DNA from: Roseibium algicola
Lineage (GTDB): Bacteria > Pseudomonadota > Alphaproteobacteria > Rhizobiales > Stappiaceae
Direction of reading: 5' to 3'
NCBI RefSeq assembly: GCF_001999245.1
Contig: NZ_CP019630.1
Span: 3,190,001 to 3,254,000, forward strand
DNA length: 64,000 nucleotides
Below, in pieces: positions 19,302-29,695 of this stretch. The position numbers and the translations under genes are program-made. Each line of letters opens with the position of its first letter. Within the stretch, counting starts at the first letter, position 1. Below the pieces are notes generated by a model, which was given only the letters and a program-made list of their open reading frames with translations, was not told the DNA's origin and did not search any database.

Positions 19302-22300
19302 ATGGCCATAAAGACTTCAGACTTGGAAACCGGAGCAGAGATGCAATATTTCCGTGTTTCTGATGAAAATTTTCGGCTGTCAAGAAGATCATTTCTTCTA
19401 TCTAGTGCGGCTTTATCCGTTTCTGCGATGTCGAATTTAACCTCCTCGAGATTAAGTTTAGCAGAGACTGTTGCGCCTACGAGGAGACTCCGTGTAGCCC
19501 CTCCTATTGGTGGAGGATCGTCATTAGAAATCACGCAATCTGAAGGAACTATACTATCCGAAACATCTGGGCAGTCTATTAGTTTTCTCGGGCATAAGGC
19601 GACCGGGATCTCGGGGATAGACGATCCACGTATTCGCGTTTTGCGAGCGGATGATCAACTCGATCTCGTCTTTGATCTCGAAAACCTGCGCGTCGACTAT
19701 GCAGAAGACGGATCCGCGCAGTTCAAACGGATCGCCTCGGACAACCCAGGACGCATAACGGTCTTCTTGTCAGGGCAGCATGTTTTCGAGCCGAGTTTCG
19801 TCGTTTCTGCGGATGGAGGCGACCCAATCGTGCTTCCGCCCTTACAGGTTCGGTTGGGGGACCCTGCGCGCCTTGTCTTCGAGTATCAGGGCGATGGCCC
19901 ATTGCCATTTTCCATCGAGACACTCCTCGACTGGCAACGGTTCAAGTTCAAGGTGCCGACATCTCCAGTTCCCCAAAGTGCATTCCACAAGCCACTTGCC
20001 TCCGAGACAGCAATCGAGGCTCCCTACGGGCTCTACTTCGCTCCTCATGATGACCATTCTTGGCGCCAAGCGAATAAAACGATTGGCAAGAGTGGCTTTC
20101 GCGAGATTTGGCACGCGTCACTCGTGGGCGTTCCGAACGCTGAGCTGCGCTCAGGGTTCGAAAGCGCAAAAGTTATTGCGGTATGGTCCCGCAAGCATGA
20201 TCCTTCACTTGGACAAGCACCGATCGATGACAGGACTCGCGAGGATATTGTCAAGCTGACGCATGGTGCCAATGTAAATGCGACGCCGATCACAGCCCAT
20301 GGGTTGACGCTGACTGGGCAGGGTGCCTTTCTCAACCTACGAGCTAACTTCCCCTATGATTGCACGAGTGCTATTTCGCTCACACACGTCTCGCAACGCT
20401 CGTCTTATGGACAAGACAATGATGTCGTCATTTCCCGCCGCGGGTTCCTCTATCCGTTTGGCCATGAAGTAGAAGCTGTCTGGGCGACGACCCGAGAACC
20501 GGCCGAGGTCTTTCCCGTTGCTGGTGCACTACCGGTTGAGGGCGGCTATCTCCGCAAGAGGCTTTTCATTCAGTTCAAGCAACAGGAGCGATCCTACGCG
20601 GAAACGGCAAGCGCCGCGACCCTCCCGTTTCGGTCAATTCGCTTCGAAAGCGATCTCAGCTTACCTTTAGATGAGCCTGTTTCTGTAACAGTTTCGATAG
20701 CGAAGCCTGACGGTAGTTTATGGGCCGAGAAGGCATTCTGGCCAAGCGCGGGCGGCAAGCCCGTCATGTTCTCGGCTTTGGCAGAAGACTGGTCTGGAAA
20801 ATTGGTCAGGCTGTCCGTCCCGGTCATTTTCATTGAATTTGACGCCACTTCGGCCGATGCCTCGCCTGTCGCAGAATCTGACGCGTATTGGGAGCGACTG
20901 CAACACGTACAGGCCGAATATAGGCAGAGCGGCCGAGGAGTTACGGGGGTCTACGATACCTCAGTTGCCGTCGCGGTTCCGCGGACACCGCTTGATACAA
21001 GCGTCGAGCTGATAAAAGTTCAGTTTGATGCGGTGACCGAACTTCGATCGGTTTGCCCCGCGAGCAATTCGCTTTTCGATCTGGCCGCTACCCAAATTCA
21101 GGCGCGCTTGCCCATGCTGCGGGCTACGGTGAGCGAGAGCGAAAACCTTGGCTGGTTTTCGATCTTGGACCCTGACCGTAACGACATGGAGACGTTTCTC
21201 CAGGCTGCGCCGGGGATCATTGCCGGAGATGAAAAGCGCATCCGGTTGGGCTGCTCGGGTCAAAGCGAAAAATCGGGTGGGTTCTTTTCGCTGGACATGA
21301 CGGTGGGTGGCGTTTCCCGTATTTATGGTGCGACAGGACAGCAAAATACGACGACAGCCCTCGCATCTGGGGGACCTCAAACTTTCAATCCACTCGACTA
21401 CTTTGGCGACGATACGGTTCTTTTCGGCGGGATCAAGATTAAGGATGTGCTGCAAGCGGGCCTCTCTATCGCCGAAGCACAGATGCCAAAGGTCATCCAG
21501 CGTGTAAGAGCCTATCCGGATGTCCCGGCCGAAATACGCCAGAGCATCGATTGGATGACGGAACAGTTTCAAAGCTGGCCGAACGCGAGCACCCCGATTT
21601 TTGCCGTGCAGCAGAGTTCACCGGACCTGGTTGTTGAAAGTGGAAATCCAACGCGCTTCACGTTAAGCGCTGAGACAAGCATTAGTCTTGATTCAACCTT
21701 GAGACCAAAGGCCACGGTGTCGGCCCGGCTGAGCAATTTCTCGCTCCAACTTCTGTTCGGGGGCAACGGGGTCTTAATCCGCTTCCGCTCATTCGTCTTC
21801 TTTATCGATACAGCAGGAACGACCACTTTCAGGCCTGACATCGATTCTGTCGAGCTGAAGGGCGCCATCATGGCATTCATTCAAGCTCTTCAGCAATTGT
21901 TGAAAGATATTCTCGGCGACATCGGAATTTCTATCAATCTGTTGCCGACCGGCGTTGAAATCCAACTGCCATCCTTCAACTTTCCGAGCTTGAGTTTCGG
22001 TGCTTTCCTGCTCCAGAATCTGAATATCGCCAGTTCAGTCGAAATTTCGTTCCGGTCACAGCCCACCAGTTATAAGTTCAACTTCTCCACCCCCGACAAT
22101 CCCTTTACTGTCGCCGTTGGAATCTATGGCGGTGCGGGCTCCTTTGCTCTCACGGTTGATATCCGCGAAATTCGCTCCTTTTCTGCGTCTTTCGGATTCG
22201 GCGCCTTTGCGCGACTTGATCTCGGGATCGCTTCAGGAAGTGCCGCGTTGTTGGGGGGCCTTTCATACTGGCTACAAAAGGCGGAAGTTGGCGGCGTCCC

Positions 22301-22631
22301 CACCACTAATATTGAATATCTGTTCTACGTTCGCGCCTATGGCTCGGTGACCGCACTCGGGTTCATCACGGTCGGCGTCGATTTCTATCTCGCGCTGGTA
22401 ATAAAGACGGGAATGCCATCCTATAGCGAGGGTCTTGTCGAGGTTTCCTACTCAGTTAAAATCGGGTTCTTCAAGAAATCGTTCAAATTGACCTTCCGCC
22501 GCCGCTTCAATGGCTCTGGAGCTAGCTCTGCAATGTTTGCGTCTTCGAATCCGTCTGGCCGCACCAAGCGGGAAATACTGACGAAGTCGCAATGGACACA
22601 ATATCGTCGCGCTTTTGCTGGGGGAAACTGA
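19302..22631 (+). CDS. Large Tat-signal exported protein, unknown family
   Basis: 1109 residues from ATG 19302, preceded by GGGGGGCGAG; a TTG at 19263 gives 13 more and lacks such a site. A twin-arginine signal (S-R-R-S-F-L-L plus a hydrophobic Ala/Ser stretch) occupies about residues 26-45, so export of a folded protein is expected. The middle is beta-rich. From about residue 740 to 1060 there are alternating amphipathic segments rich in Phe, Ser, Gly and Asn (ending near FKLTFRRRF), resembling beta-sheet barrel or lipid-binding folds, without a domain I can name. No catalytic motif seen. The stop is followed at once by the next gene, so the two are co-translated. Confidence 0.75.
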   Translation: MAIKTSDLETGAEMQYFRVSDENFRLSRRSFLLSSAALSVSAMSNLTSSRLSLAETVAPTRRLRVAPPIGGGSSLEITQSEGTILSETSGQSISFLGHKATGISGIDDPRIRVLRADDQLDLVFDLENLRVDYAEDGSAQFKRIASDNPGRITVFLSGQHVFEPSFVVSADGGDPIVLPPLQVRLGDPARLVFEYQGDGPLPFSIETLLDWQRFKFKVPTSPVPQSAFHKPLASETAIEAPYGLYFAPHDDHSWRQANKTIGKSGFREIWHASLVGVPNAELRSGFESAKVIAVWSRKHDPSLGQAPIDDRTREDIVKLTHGANVNATPITAHGLTLTGQGAFLNLRANFPYDCTSAISLTHVSQRSSYGQDNDVVISRRGFLYPFGHEVEAVWATTREPAEVFPVAGALPVEGGYLRKRLFIQFKQQERSYAETASAATLPFRSIRFESDLSLPLDEPVSVTVSIAKPDGSLWAEKAFWPSAGGKPVMFSALAEDWSGKLVRLSVPVIFIEFDATSADASPVAESDAYWERLQHVQAEYRQSGRGVTGVYDTSVAVAVPRTPLDTSVELIKVQFDAVTELRSVCPASNSLFDLAATQIQARLPMLRATVSESENLGWFSILDPDRNDMETFLQAAPGIIAGDEKRIRLGCSGQSEKSGGFFSLDMTVGGVSRIYGATGQQNTTTALASGGPQTFNPLDYFGDDTVLFGGIKIKDVLQAGLSIAEAQMPKVIQRVRAYPDVPAEIRQSIDWMTEQFQSWPNASTPIFAVQQSSPDLVVESGNPTRFTLSAETSISLDSTLRPKATVSARLSNFSLQLLFGGNGVLIRFRSFVFFIDTAGTTTFRPDIDSVELKGAIMAFIQALQQLLKDILGDIGISINLLPTGVEIQLPSFNFPSLSFGAFLLQNLNIASSVEISFRSQPTSYKFNFSTPDNPFTVAVGIYGGAGSFALTVDIREIRSFSASFGFGAFARLDLGIASGSAALLGGLSYWLQKAEVGGVPTTNIEYLFYVRAYGSVTALGFITVGVDFYLALVIKTGMPSYSEGLVEVSYSVKIGFFKKSFKLTFRRRFNGSGASSAMFASSNPSGRTKREILTKSQWTQYRRAFAGGN

Positions 22632-22632
22632 G

Positions 22633-25600
22633 GTGGCCAATTACCTTGTGTGGACGACGATTCCCTCTGGCTTGCGAAGAGGGGCTGATGGCAATCTGAT
22701 CCTACGGATTGGCCTCGTGCCTTCAATCAAACTTGGAATCGACAGGACCACTCAGAGTCTTCTGTCCGATGCGAGTTATCATGACTTCGTCAGGTGGACT
22801 AACACACTCAATACCGCCGCATTCGCCCTGAAACTGGCCGACGACGCTGGAACTGAAGCCACGTTCAGTCCGGAACTCGATTTTCTTCCAATGCCCGGGC
22901 TGGAGTTAGATACCAAGTTCTGGGAAACGGTTTTCCCGGCCAGTACCGTTGTAAGGCCATTCGGACCGTCGACGCCACAACCCCTGAACGTCAAATCATA
23001 CGACGCCCGATCACTCGCAAATATCCTGTCACTTGGATATTTTGCCGAACTGAATGCAGTAAAGAGAACCTTCTCAATCGCTTCGACAGATTTACGCGCA
23101 AATCCTGTAATACAGGCGTTGACGGGTGCCGAGCCTGACGCAAACTTTCGGGCGCTGTCCAACGGCGACGCCGCTCATATTATCGAGACATTCCAAGAGT
23201 TTTCTGCATTTCATACGGTCGATCAAACGGTGGCGCCAGCGACCGCGCTGGCTGTCCAGCCAGAAATGGAGTTTCACGAAATCGTTTCGGCACTTCAGGA
23301 TCATAACGGACTGGCGCAGAAACTGGGTTTGGTCCTTCGCTTTGATGTTCCAATACCCGAGAGTGTCATCAGTGATCTGGGTGGAATCGTACGGATCAAG
23401 ATTGACGTACGATTGTCGTTGAATGACACGCTCGTCGCGGCACCTTGGACTGTCTGTGATGTCCAGCAGCAGATCGGCACAACCGATTTTGGAGTGTTTC
23501 ACCCACGTCGCTCGGACGGTTCCAAGCTACCCGACTGGGCAGGGTTCCGATCACTTGAAGCCAGTACTGGAAGGCTTACGAATCTTGAAATTGACTGGTT
23601 GGCGCTACAATTGGCCGAGTCTGCCAGACAGACAGTCGCAGCGGATGTCGTCCCTCTTGATTATCAATCTGCTCTACCCTTTCCGAAAGCCCTTGCTGCC
23701 CTCCGTCAGAGTGGCATCTCTCTGATTGACCTGCCGAACGAAAATCCAGAGGCTGGCCAAGAGTTGCCTCTAGTCGCTGAATTCAAATCCAACAATACGA
23801 GATTACTTGCTCTCGACACACAGCAGGCAAGTCAAGTCAACACCCAGCAGCCAGACCCCGGTCAAGTGATCTTCGCCGATGATGGCCTGATCCGGGGATA
23901 TCGTGTCTACATACGCAGCATTTCAGAGGGCGTCTGGAGAAGTCTTTGCTCCAGGATACTTACTTACTCCTTCAATGGTGGTCCTCTGAGAGAGGTTAAG
24001 TGGTCACCGGGGCCAGATGAAGGGGAGATAACGAAGGTACTGGCGGATCAGGCAGGCCAGAGTGCGACTTCGCCTTTCTTGTTCAACTGGGACGGCTGGA
24101 GCCTTGTGGCTCCGCGCACCGACAATCCTGTCGACGAGGACGGTGATGCGCAGGAGATCGTTGATGAGGTCTTCAGAAATTTCGCCGTCAAATGTGTGGT
24201 CGTTGATGGTACACTCCAGACCAAGCGCTACGGTGAAACCTATGAGTTCTGTGTTGTACCGGTCGACCTCGCCGGAGAGTCGTGGTCCCTGAAGGAAGCA
24301 TCTTTAATACTCTCTGACGCAACCCTCGGCGTGCGCACGGCAATCATCGGAAATCAGAGACTCCAGCCGATACGTTCCCCGTCGATATTTGAAAATGATC
24401 GCGAGCAAGGGGAAAAGGGGACGACCGTCGCCATCCGAGCACTAGACGGCCGTCCAGTTGCGAATAGCACTGTTCAGATCGTGCCATCAGATGCTGATTT
24501 GTGGCTAGTGAACGAGCACGGTTCATTTGACGCGATGAGCGATGACCAATCGTTTGATGTCATCGTTAATACAGCCGAAGAGTTCATCGGCCCAAAAGGT
24601 ACTGGGACAATGGATGTGCCGTTTCTTCCCGACCCGATGTGCCGTGGCGTTGTCATCAGGTCTTCGTCAGGGGATCTCGACTCTGGACCAGTCACATTTC
24701 CATCACGGCCAGGTATTGACGAGTTGAAGAAGCGTCTTCTTCTTCGATCAGTCAATCTATCCGTCAGACCAGGAGCCCCAGATAGCAAGCCGTCAATCAC
24801 GAGTGCCGCGGGCAGCATCACAGTCTCTATTCCTCCAGGCGAGACTGTCAGGGCATTGATGTCGTCGGTGCTTGGCGAAGAAGACTACCGCAGCCTGTGG
24901 GTTTCCAGTTCCCTCGAAACACTTCTCAGCTTTCAGAAACCGGAGACAATTGCTGCGTTCGCCGCCGAGGATCAATCCAAACTGACCGCCTCCTTGAGGG
25001 GCGAGGTGCTTGCGGGGTCGGAATATCTCGTTACCCCTCCAAGAGAGGTAACGTTTGTGCATGCAACGCAAAGGCCAATCAGAGCACCTATTTTTGGAGA
25101 TCGGATCCGCGCAGAGAAGATCGGCCTCAACTCATCCGCCGTGAAACTGGTGGACGAGGCATTCTCAGTTCATGTTCCCAGTACCGGACGGATCGAATTT
25201 AATGCCTCATGGACGGATATTGTTGATGAACCGTGGTCGAAAGAATTCCGAGAAGTACCGGCAGTTCTTCCACCGTTTGGCTTCAACTTAACGGAAACGG
25301 ATGAGCCCTCGCTTGGTGTCGTGGGACACCCTGCGAGCTATTGGCAAAATAGCCCGAGCAATGATGGACCACTTGCGAAAGAGCGCGAAGCGCAGACTGC
25401 AAACCGCCAGGAACCCACGGTTCATGCCTTCCCGGATACAAAGTATCGCGTTGTCACATATCGTGCGCGAGCAACCTCTCGCTTTCGATCCTTCATGCCG
25501 GAAGAGGTTCTGAAAGACCCGGACGCTTTGTCGCAATTCGAAACCGTAACTGTCGAGGTTTTCAACAGTGCACCGCCTGACGCGCCGGAAATAAGGGCGA

Positions 25601-26511
25601 TCCTCCCGATATTCAAAAAAGAAATGGCCGAGGACGGGCGAACGCAAGTCCATGTCACCGGACATCGCTTCTTGTTCGAACGCCCTTGGTTATCGTCTGG
25701 ACCCGGTGAGATGGCCGCTTTCTCGGTTCGCGAGACGGAGCTTTCTGATACGCCTCCCGAACTGAACAACGCTGTATCATCCTGGGCATTCAACCCGAGA
25801 AAGCTTGGAGCACCGACATCGAGATGGCCAACCCTAGATGATTTCGTCAATGCCGGTGAAAAACTGATCTACGTTCCGGTCTACCCGGAGCAAAATACCG
25901 CTGATAGTTCCATAGCAGAACTTGGCCGTGTATCGTTGGCCACTTACGATGTGGAAATCGATGCTGAACGGAATGTCGTTTGGTGTGATGTTCAGGTGCA
26001 TCCGGGCAGAGCCTACTTCCCCTTTATAAGGTATGCCGTCGCACGCTACCAGCCGAAATCGATTGCCGGTGCAGCGCTTTCGAAGATCGTCATGTCCGAC
26101 TTCGTCCAGATTTCGCCGACCCGCACGGTCTATGTAGGCAGCGTAAAGGATGGCAAAAGAATCATAACTGTATCTGGCTTCAGCTATGTCGAGAAAGGGG
26201 CCTCTGCGGTAACAAGCGTTGTCGAAGTGTTTTCCGAAGTACCGTTGATGAATGCCGCCTCTTCAGAAGCTGTCCTGTGGCAGGCGACCGGCGACACCAT
26301 TGAACTCACCGCGAAGCGTGAGGGCGCAGAACTCATGACTTGGAATGGTGAAATTCCGGAGCAGGACGGAAAATGGCGACTAACAATCGTCGAGTACGAA
26401 ATCTACCAAATAGAAGAAAATACCGAGGTACGGCCCGATGAGGACTTCAAGCACAATGGCGTTCCCGCCACGAGGAGAATGACCTTTATTCATTCTGTCG
26501 AACTAGCCTGA
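22633..26511 (+). CDS. Very large unrecognised protein of the exported module
   Basis: 1292 residues from GTG 22633, which begins one base after the preceding TGA; a TTG at 22615 would overlap the upstream gene. It starts VANYLVWTTIPSGLRRG and has no signal peptide or membrane helix, unlike both neighbours. Features: many acidic segments, beta-sandwich-like stretches (for example RTVYVGSVKDGKRIITVSGF near 1165), and a putative carbohydrate- or protein-binding style without a named domain. Tight coupling to the Tat protein suggests a complex; it might be exported by hitch-hiking with that partner or stay in the cytoplasm. No catalytic residues recognised. Confidence 0.7.
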   Translation: MANYLVWTTIPSGLRRGADGNLILRIGLVPSIKLGIDRTTQSLLSDASYHDFVRWTNTLNTAAFALKLADDAGTEATFSPELDFLPMPGLELDTKFWETVFPASTVVRPFGPSTPQPLNVKSYDARSLANILSLGYFAELNAVKRTFSIASTDLRANPVIQALTGAEPDANFRALSNGDAAHIIETFQEFSAFHTVDQTVAPATALAVQPEMEFHEIVSALQDHNGLAQKLGLVLRFDVPIPESVISDLGGIVRIKIDVRLSLNDTLVAAPWTVCDVQQQIGTTDFGVFHPRRSDGSKLPDWAGFRSLEASTGRLTNLEIDWLALQLAESARQTVAADVVPLDYQSALPFPKALAALRQSGISLIDLPNENPEAGQELPLVAEFKSNNTRLLALDTQQASQVNTQQPDPGQVIFADDGLIRGYRVYIRSISEGVWRSLCSRILTYSFNGGPLREVKWSPGPDEGEITKVLADQAGQSATSPFLFNWDGWSLVAPRTDNPVDEDGDAQEIVDEVFRNFAVKCVVVDGTLQTKRYGETYEFCVVPVDLAGESWSLKEASLILSDATLGVRTAIIGNQRLQPIRSPSIFENDREQGEKGTTVAIRALDGRPVANSTVQIVPSDADLWLVNEHGSFDAMSDDQSFDVIVNTAEEFIGPKGTGTMDVPFLPDPMCRGVVIRSSSGDLDSGPVTFPSRPGIDELKKRLLLRSVNLSVRPGAPDSKPSITSAAGSITVSIPPGETVRALMSSVLGEEDYRSLWVSSSLETLLSFQKPETIAAFAAEDQSKLTASLRGEVLAGSEYLVTPPREVTFVHATQRPIRAPIFGDRIRAEKIGLNSSAVKLVDEAFSVHVPSTGRIEFNASWTDIVDEPWSKEFREVPAVLPPFGFNLTETDEPSLGVVGHPASYWQNSPSNDGPLAKEREAQTANRQEPTVHAFPDTKYRVVTYRARATSRFRSFMPEEVLKDPDALSQFETVTVEVFNSAPPDAPEIRAILPIFKKEMAEDGRTQVHVTGHRFLFERPWLSSGPGEMAAFSVRETELSDTPPELNNAVSSWAFNPRKLGAPTSRWPTLDDFVNAGEKLIYVPVYPEQNTADSSIAELGRVSLATYDVEIDAERNVVWCDVQVHPGRAYFPFIRYAVARYQPKSIAGAALSKIVMSDFVQISPTRTVYVGSVKDGKRIITVSGFSYVEKGASAVTSVVEVFSEVPLMNAASSEAVLWQATGDTIELTAKREGAELMTWNGEIPEQDGKWRLTIVEYEIYQIEENTEVRPDEDFKHNGVPATRRMTFIHSVELA

Positions 26512-26558
26512 AGGCTAAAACGCCAAACTTACGGTCTCTCTGCATACGAGGTACTGAA

Positions 26559-27452
26559 ATGAACTTTGTGGCACGCGAGCTTGTAGCATTTATATTGAGC
26601 ACCTTGTTCATCGCTGCCACGCTAAATGCACAAGCGCGTGCAGGCGCCGGCGTGGAAGCGGACAAATTATGGCCCTCTAAACAGATCCCCTACGCGGTTT
26701 GCGATTGCCGCAATGGGGTGCCATATTTTTGTACCAAGGTGCAATGCCTTGCAAAACCTGATGTCATCCTCAAGGCAATCTCCGATTGGAATGCCTCGGC
26801 GATAACGGTCAAGCTGGTGCCGCGAGACAAGTCCGGGGCGAAGCCGTATTTGCTCTACTTGGCGCAAGAGGACGACAGCAACTTAGAGACTGGCAAATGG
26901 CCTAGATGGTGTTTCACCGAGGCTGGGTTTACTGGAACCAATAGCCCTCATCCTGTCGTCATTGGAAACGAATGCGTGCGAAATATGGGATCGATCCTCG
27001 GCATGACCGTCTTGCACGAGACGGGTCACGCCGTGGGATTGCTCCACGAGCAGCAACGTACCGACCGCGATATATTTCTGAAGGTAATGTTTCCCGGCAG
27101 TACAGCAAATGCAGCAATCGGACAGTCGGGACGAATGTGTGCAAGCGACCGGCAGGAAGAATGCGAATTTCAGTCCGGGATCTTTTACCGTGTCTATACG
27201 TATGGCCGAAACGTAGGAGAGCATGACCTGAAATCGATCATGCACTACCGTCTCGTCAAAAATTTTGAAACATGCGTTACATCAGAACCGAAGCCAGATG
27301 ATTATGAGCTTGCGTGTATGGACTTAACCGAGCGGGGGCGCAAACGGGTTGAGGAGTTGCTTATTCAACCCAGCCAGATTGGCTCAAAAATATTCGGCCT
27401 CTCTCCGATCGATATCTATACGGTGAATGAGCTATACAAAGACGTGCCATAA
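26559..27452 (+). CDS. Secreted astacin-like (M12A-type) zinc metalloprotease
   Basis: 297 residues. N-terminal Sec signal peptide (FILSTLFIAATLNAQARA, about residues 10-28). The metzincin motif HETGHAVGLLHE is at 153-164, followed by QQRTDRD as in astacins, and the Met-turn S-I-M-H-Y at 226-230 supplies the last signature. The substrate-side motif WPSKQIPYAVCDC near 40 resembles the start of mature astacins. At least eight cysteines suggest disulphides in the periplasm or outside the cell. It lies 47 nt after the 1292-residue gene on the same strand, presumably one operon, and may process the large partner or an external target. Confidence 0.85.
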   Translation: MNFVARELVAFILSTLFIAATLNAQARAGAGVEADKLWPSKQIPYAVCDCRNGVPYFCTKVQCLAKPDVILKAISDWNASAITVKLVPRDKSGAKPYLLYLAQEDDSNLETGKWPRWCFTEAGFTGTNSPHPVVIGNECVRNMGSILGMTVLHETGHAVGLLHEQQRTDRDIFLKVMFPGSTANAAIGQSGRMCASDRQEECEFQSGIFYRVYTYGRNVGEHDLKSIMHYRLVKNFETCVTSEPKPDDYELACMDLTERGRKRVEELLIQPSQIGSKIFGLSPIDIYTVNELYKDVP

Positions 27453-28063
27453 CAACTTTCGGCTTCCCATAGTCATAGAGCTGCTTCACCCTGCGACATC
27501 GACATAGTGCGGACGGTCAGCTATTGCGCGATATCGGTAGATATCCGCAAATCGAGTAAAACCGTTGCGCCATTGGTTGGGAATTGACTTGCTGCTGAAG
27601 TGTCAGCCAGTGGCTTCTCTTATCTGATCTGCCATCCAGTTGGAACTAAGAAGTTAACATACCAGTTTGCAGAAATTGCATGCCAGATCTACCGCAGCTT
27701 GTGGGAAAAGATGGGGCGCCTTTGGAAGGCGATAAACGAAGGCGCATTACAGCGATCGAGTTCGCATCAGCCTGAATGTCGGTCTCTAGGTAAAGGCAGT
27801 ATTTGCACGAACGGCAGAAATGGCGGCGCAAAGTGGTTACTCGCTTGGCGAAGAACAAACGAGAGAACGCGATCGCAGCTCTCCACTCCATCCGAATTGT
27901 TGCGAACCGAAGTCTCTTCCCGGTCAGGTTTCGCGTAACCTGCCATACGGTAGCTCAACTTTTTTGAAATTGATGAAGTAGCCCCTGGTCTTGTTCTGTT
28001 ACTGGCGTATCCACCTTGACGATGAAGTGGCGTAACGCCAGGTTTAGGTTGAGGAGGTGGCTG
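27453..28063. other. Non-coding gap between astacin and ParD-like genes
   Basis: About 610 nt. Several overlapping frames on both strands are open for 80-110 codons, but none has a ribosome-binding site or recognisable protein content. It may be a decayed gene; I see no repeats or terminator of note. Confidence 0.35.
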
Positions 28064-28423
28064 ATGGCCAAATCTGTTAAATTCACCGACGACACGTTCG
28101 TTGATGACGCGCGCGTCATGGCCGAACTCCATAGTCGGTCGGTCGCTGGTCAGATTATGCACTGGGCGCGGGTTGGTCGTGCCATCGAGAGGTTCGGCAG
28201 ATTCGACCAAGCCAAAATATGTCGAGTGCTCTCGGGCGAGATGGAGACCAGCACCCTCACCGCAGAGGAAAAGGCGGTCTGGTCGGAGAGGTTCCTGGAG
28301 AAGATTTCGGAACCCGGTCCCGATGAGGAAGCCTACTACGCCGAGCTGCGCAAGAACGGCAATGCTTGCAGGCTTGATGCTTCCGGTAACAACGTCCGCA
28401 CGGACTTTCGACCCGAAAAATGA
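28064..28423 (+). CDS. ParD-like antitoxin (type II toxin-antitoxin family)
   Basis: 119 residues from ATG 28064 with GAGGAGG upstream. The N-terminal segment SVKFTDD...ARVMAELHSRSVAGQIMHWARVGRAIE is the signature of the ParD-like (PF11903-type) antitoxin family: a short beta-strand plus helices that bind DNA as a dimer. The C-terminal PGPDEEAYYAELRKNG...segment also matches the family. No toxin gene recognisable as ParE or zeta follows. The next 150 nt are non-coding and then mcrC is convergent, so this is an orphan here or has an unrecognised partner. Confidence 0.75.
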   Translation: MAKSVKFTDDTFVDDARVMAELHSRSVAGQIMHWARVGRAIERFGRFDQAKICRVLSGEMETSTLTAEEKAVWSERFLEKISEPGPDEEAYYAELRKNGNACRLDASGNNVRTDFRPEK

Positions 28424-28573
28424 GTTCGACATTAACGCGGACGATTTACGCGCATATCTTCACAGGACGGGAAGTCGCAGTTTTTACTTGCTTCAGATCT
28501 TTGAAGCATGTCCGAAACCCGAAAGTCCCGCAGGAACAAGAGGGCGGTTTGGCTTTTTACCATACGCCCACCT

Positions 28574-29695
28574 TTAGAATAGAAGTTGGGCGATCTCCCC
28601 ACCGACGCTTTCGTTCCGCAGGGAAGTGCTATTTGCGAGGCGAACCAATTGCCTCAGCGAAGCTTCGAACTCTGACGCATCCGCTGTTAGGTCAATAGTG
28701 CGAACGGAAATCTGATGCCCTTGAACAATCATCGTCTCATCGACAGCGCCCCCAACTTGAGGATGGAGCAGGATACCCTCCGCTGTCAGGCTCGGCGGAT
28801 CCGAGTTCCGTTCTTGCGTTCGGAGGTAAGCGTAGATTTGATAGAGATAGCCGCTTTTCAATATCTCTCCACGAAAGTTTGACGAGGTCAGAATTCGAGT
28901 GAATTTCGTGTCGATTATGATGCGGCGGCCAGTCGCCGGATTGTTCAGTTCAATGTCTGTCTGCATGCCCGGAAGGATTGGAGGCATCCCAAGTGTCGAC
29001 ACGTCGACGGGCCAGTCAATGCGGCGGCCTTGAGCGATGCGCCAGCCTTGAGGTTCCAACTCAAGGCGGAGTGCGTTGCCGACAGCACGCTCGAAAAGAC
29101 GCCGGATCAAGTGTTCAGAGGCATCTGTTCCAGGTTGGAATGTTGATCCCATGGTTTCCGTCGGAATTGTATCGTCGAAGACCATACGTGCAAGTGCGAC
29201 CATCATGCGGTCAGTGCGTTCATTGCGCCCAATCTGATCGAGGCCGAGTTCGGCGCGAGACGGTCGCTTGTTCGCTACTCCGACACGCGAGAAATCAGCG
29301 GCAAGACTGCGGCAGCGATGCGCCGTCTCGGGCTCTGAAATCCGTGCGGCAAGACGATCCAGCGCCGCGCGGACCATTCTGTTCCGGGGCGTGTCCATTA
29401 CGTGTTCTTGAAACTGACACGCGACTTGTCCGCGTTCCATCAACTGGCCAGTCTCGGTTGCAAGCATGTCAATCCGGCCCCGGACACGCGGTAGGACGGC
29501 TGCTCGGGTCCGGTACCCTCGACTGAGATTGCGACGGAGCCGTTGTTCCACCACATGTGCGATCAGTCGCCCAACCAGATCCGGTAGATCCCGTGCGGCT
29601 TCGACGTCGCGCTCGAAGGAGTTTTTGTATTGAACGAGATCCGCCGCATACAGAAACAGAAGCCAGATGTTGCGGAGAGGGATTTCGCCCGCCAT
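28574..29695 (-). CDS. mcrC: McrC-like nuclease subunit of a modification-dependent restriction system
   Basis: 373 residues. It starts within the mcrB stop (TGATG, 1-nt overlap). The N-terminus IPLRNIWLLFLYAADL is typical of the McrC/LlaJI family. The C-terminal PD-(D/E)xK nuclease core is visible as GMQTDIELNNP...IIIDTKF near residues 248-270. In known systems McrC associates with the McrB hexamer and cleaves DNA containing modified cytosines. Appears complete; it ends convergent with the ParD-like gene. Confidence 0.9.
   Translation of the reverse strand: MAGEIPLRNIWLLFLYAADLVQYKNSFERDVEAARDLPDLVGRLIAHVVEQRLRRNLSRGYRTRAAVLPRVRGRIDMLATETGQLMERGQVACQFQEHVMDTPRNRMVRAALDRLAARISEPETAHRCRSLAADFSRVGVANKRPSRAELGLDQIGRNERTDRMMVALARMVFDDTIPTETMGSTFQPGTDASEHLIRRLFERAVGNALRLELEPQGWRIAQGRRIDWPVDVSTLGMPPILPGMQTDIELNNPATGRRIIIDTKFTRILTSSNFRGEILKSGYLYQIYAYLRTQERNSDPPSLTAEGILLHPQVGGAVDETMIVQGHQISVRTIDLTADASEFEASLRQLVRLANSTSLRNESVGGEIAQLLF

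Noticed and set aside
27600..28432. Overlapping open frames on both strands, possibly a decayed gene
   Set aside because: No recognisable protein content; only the ParD-like gene is supported.
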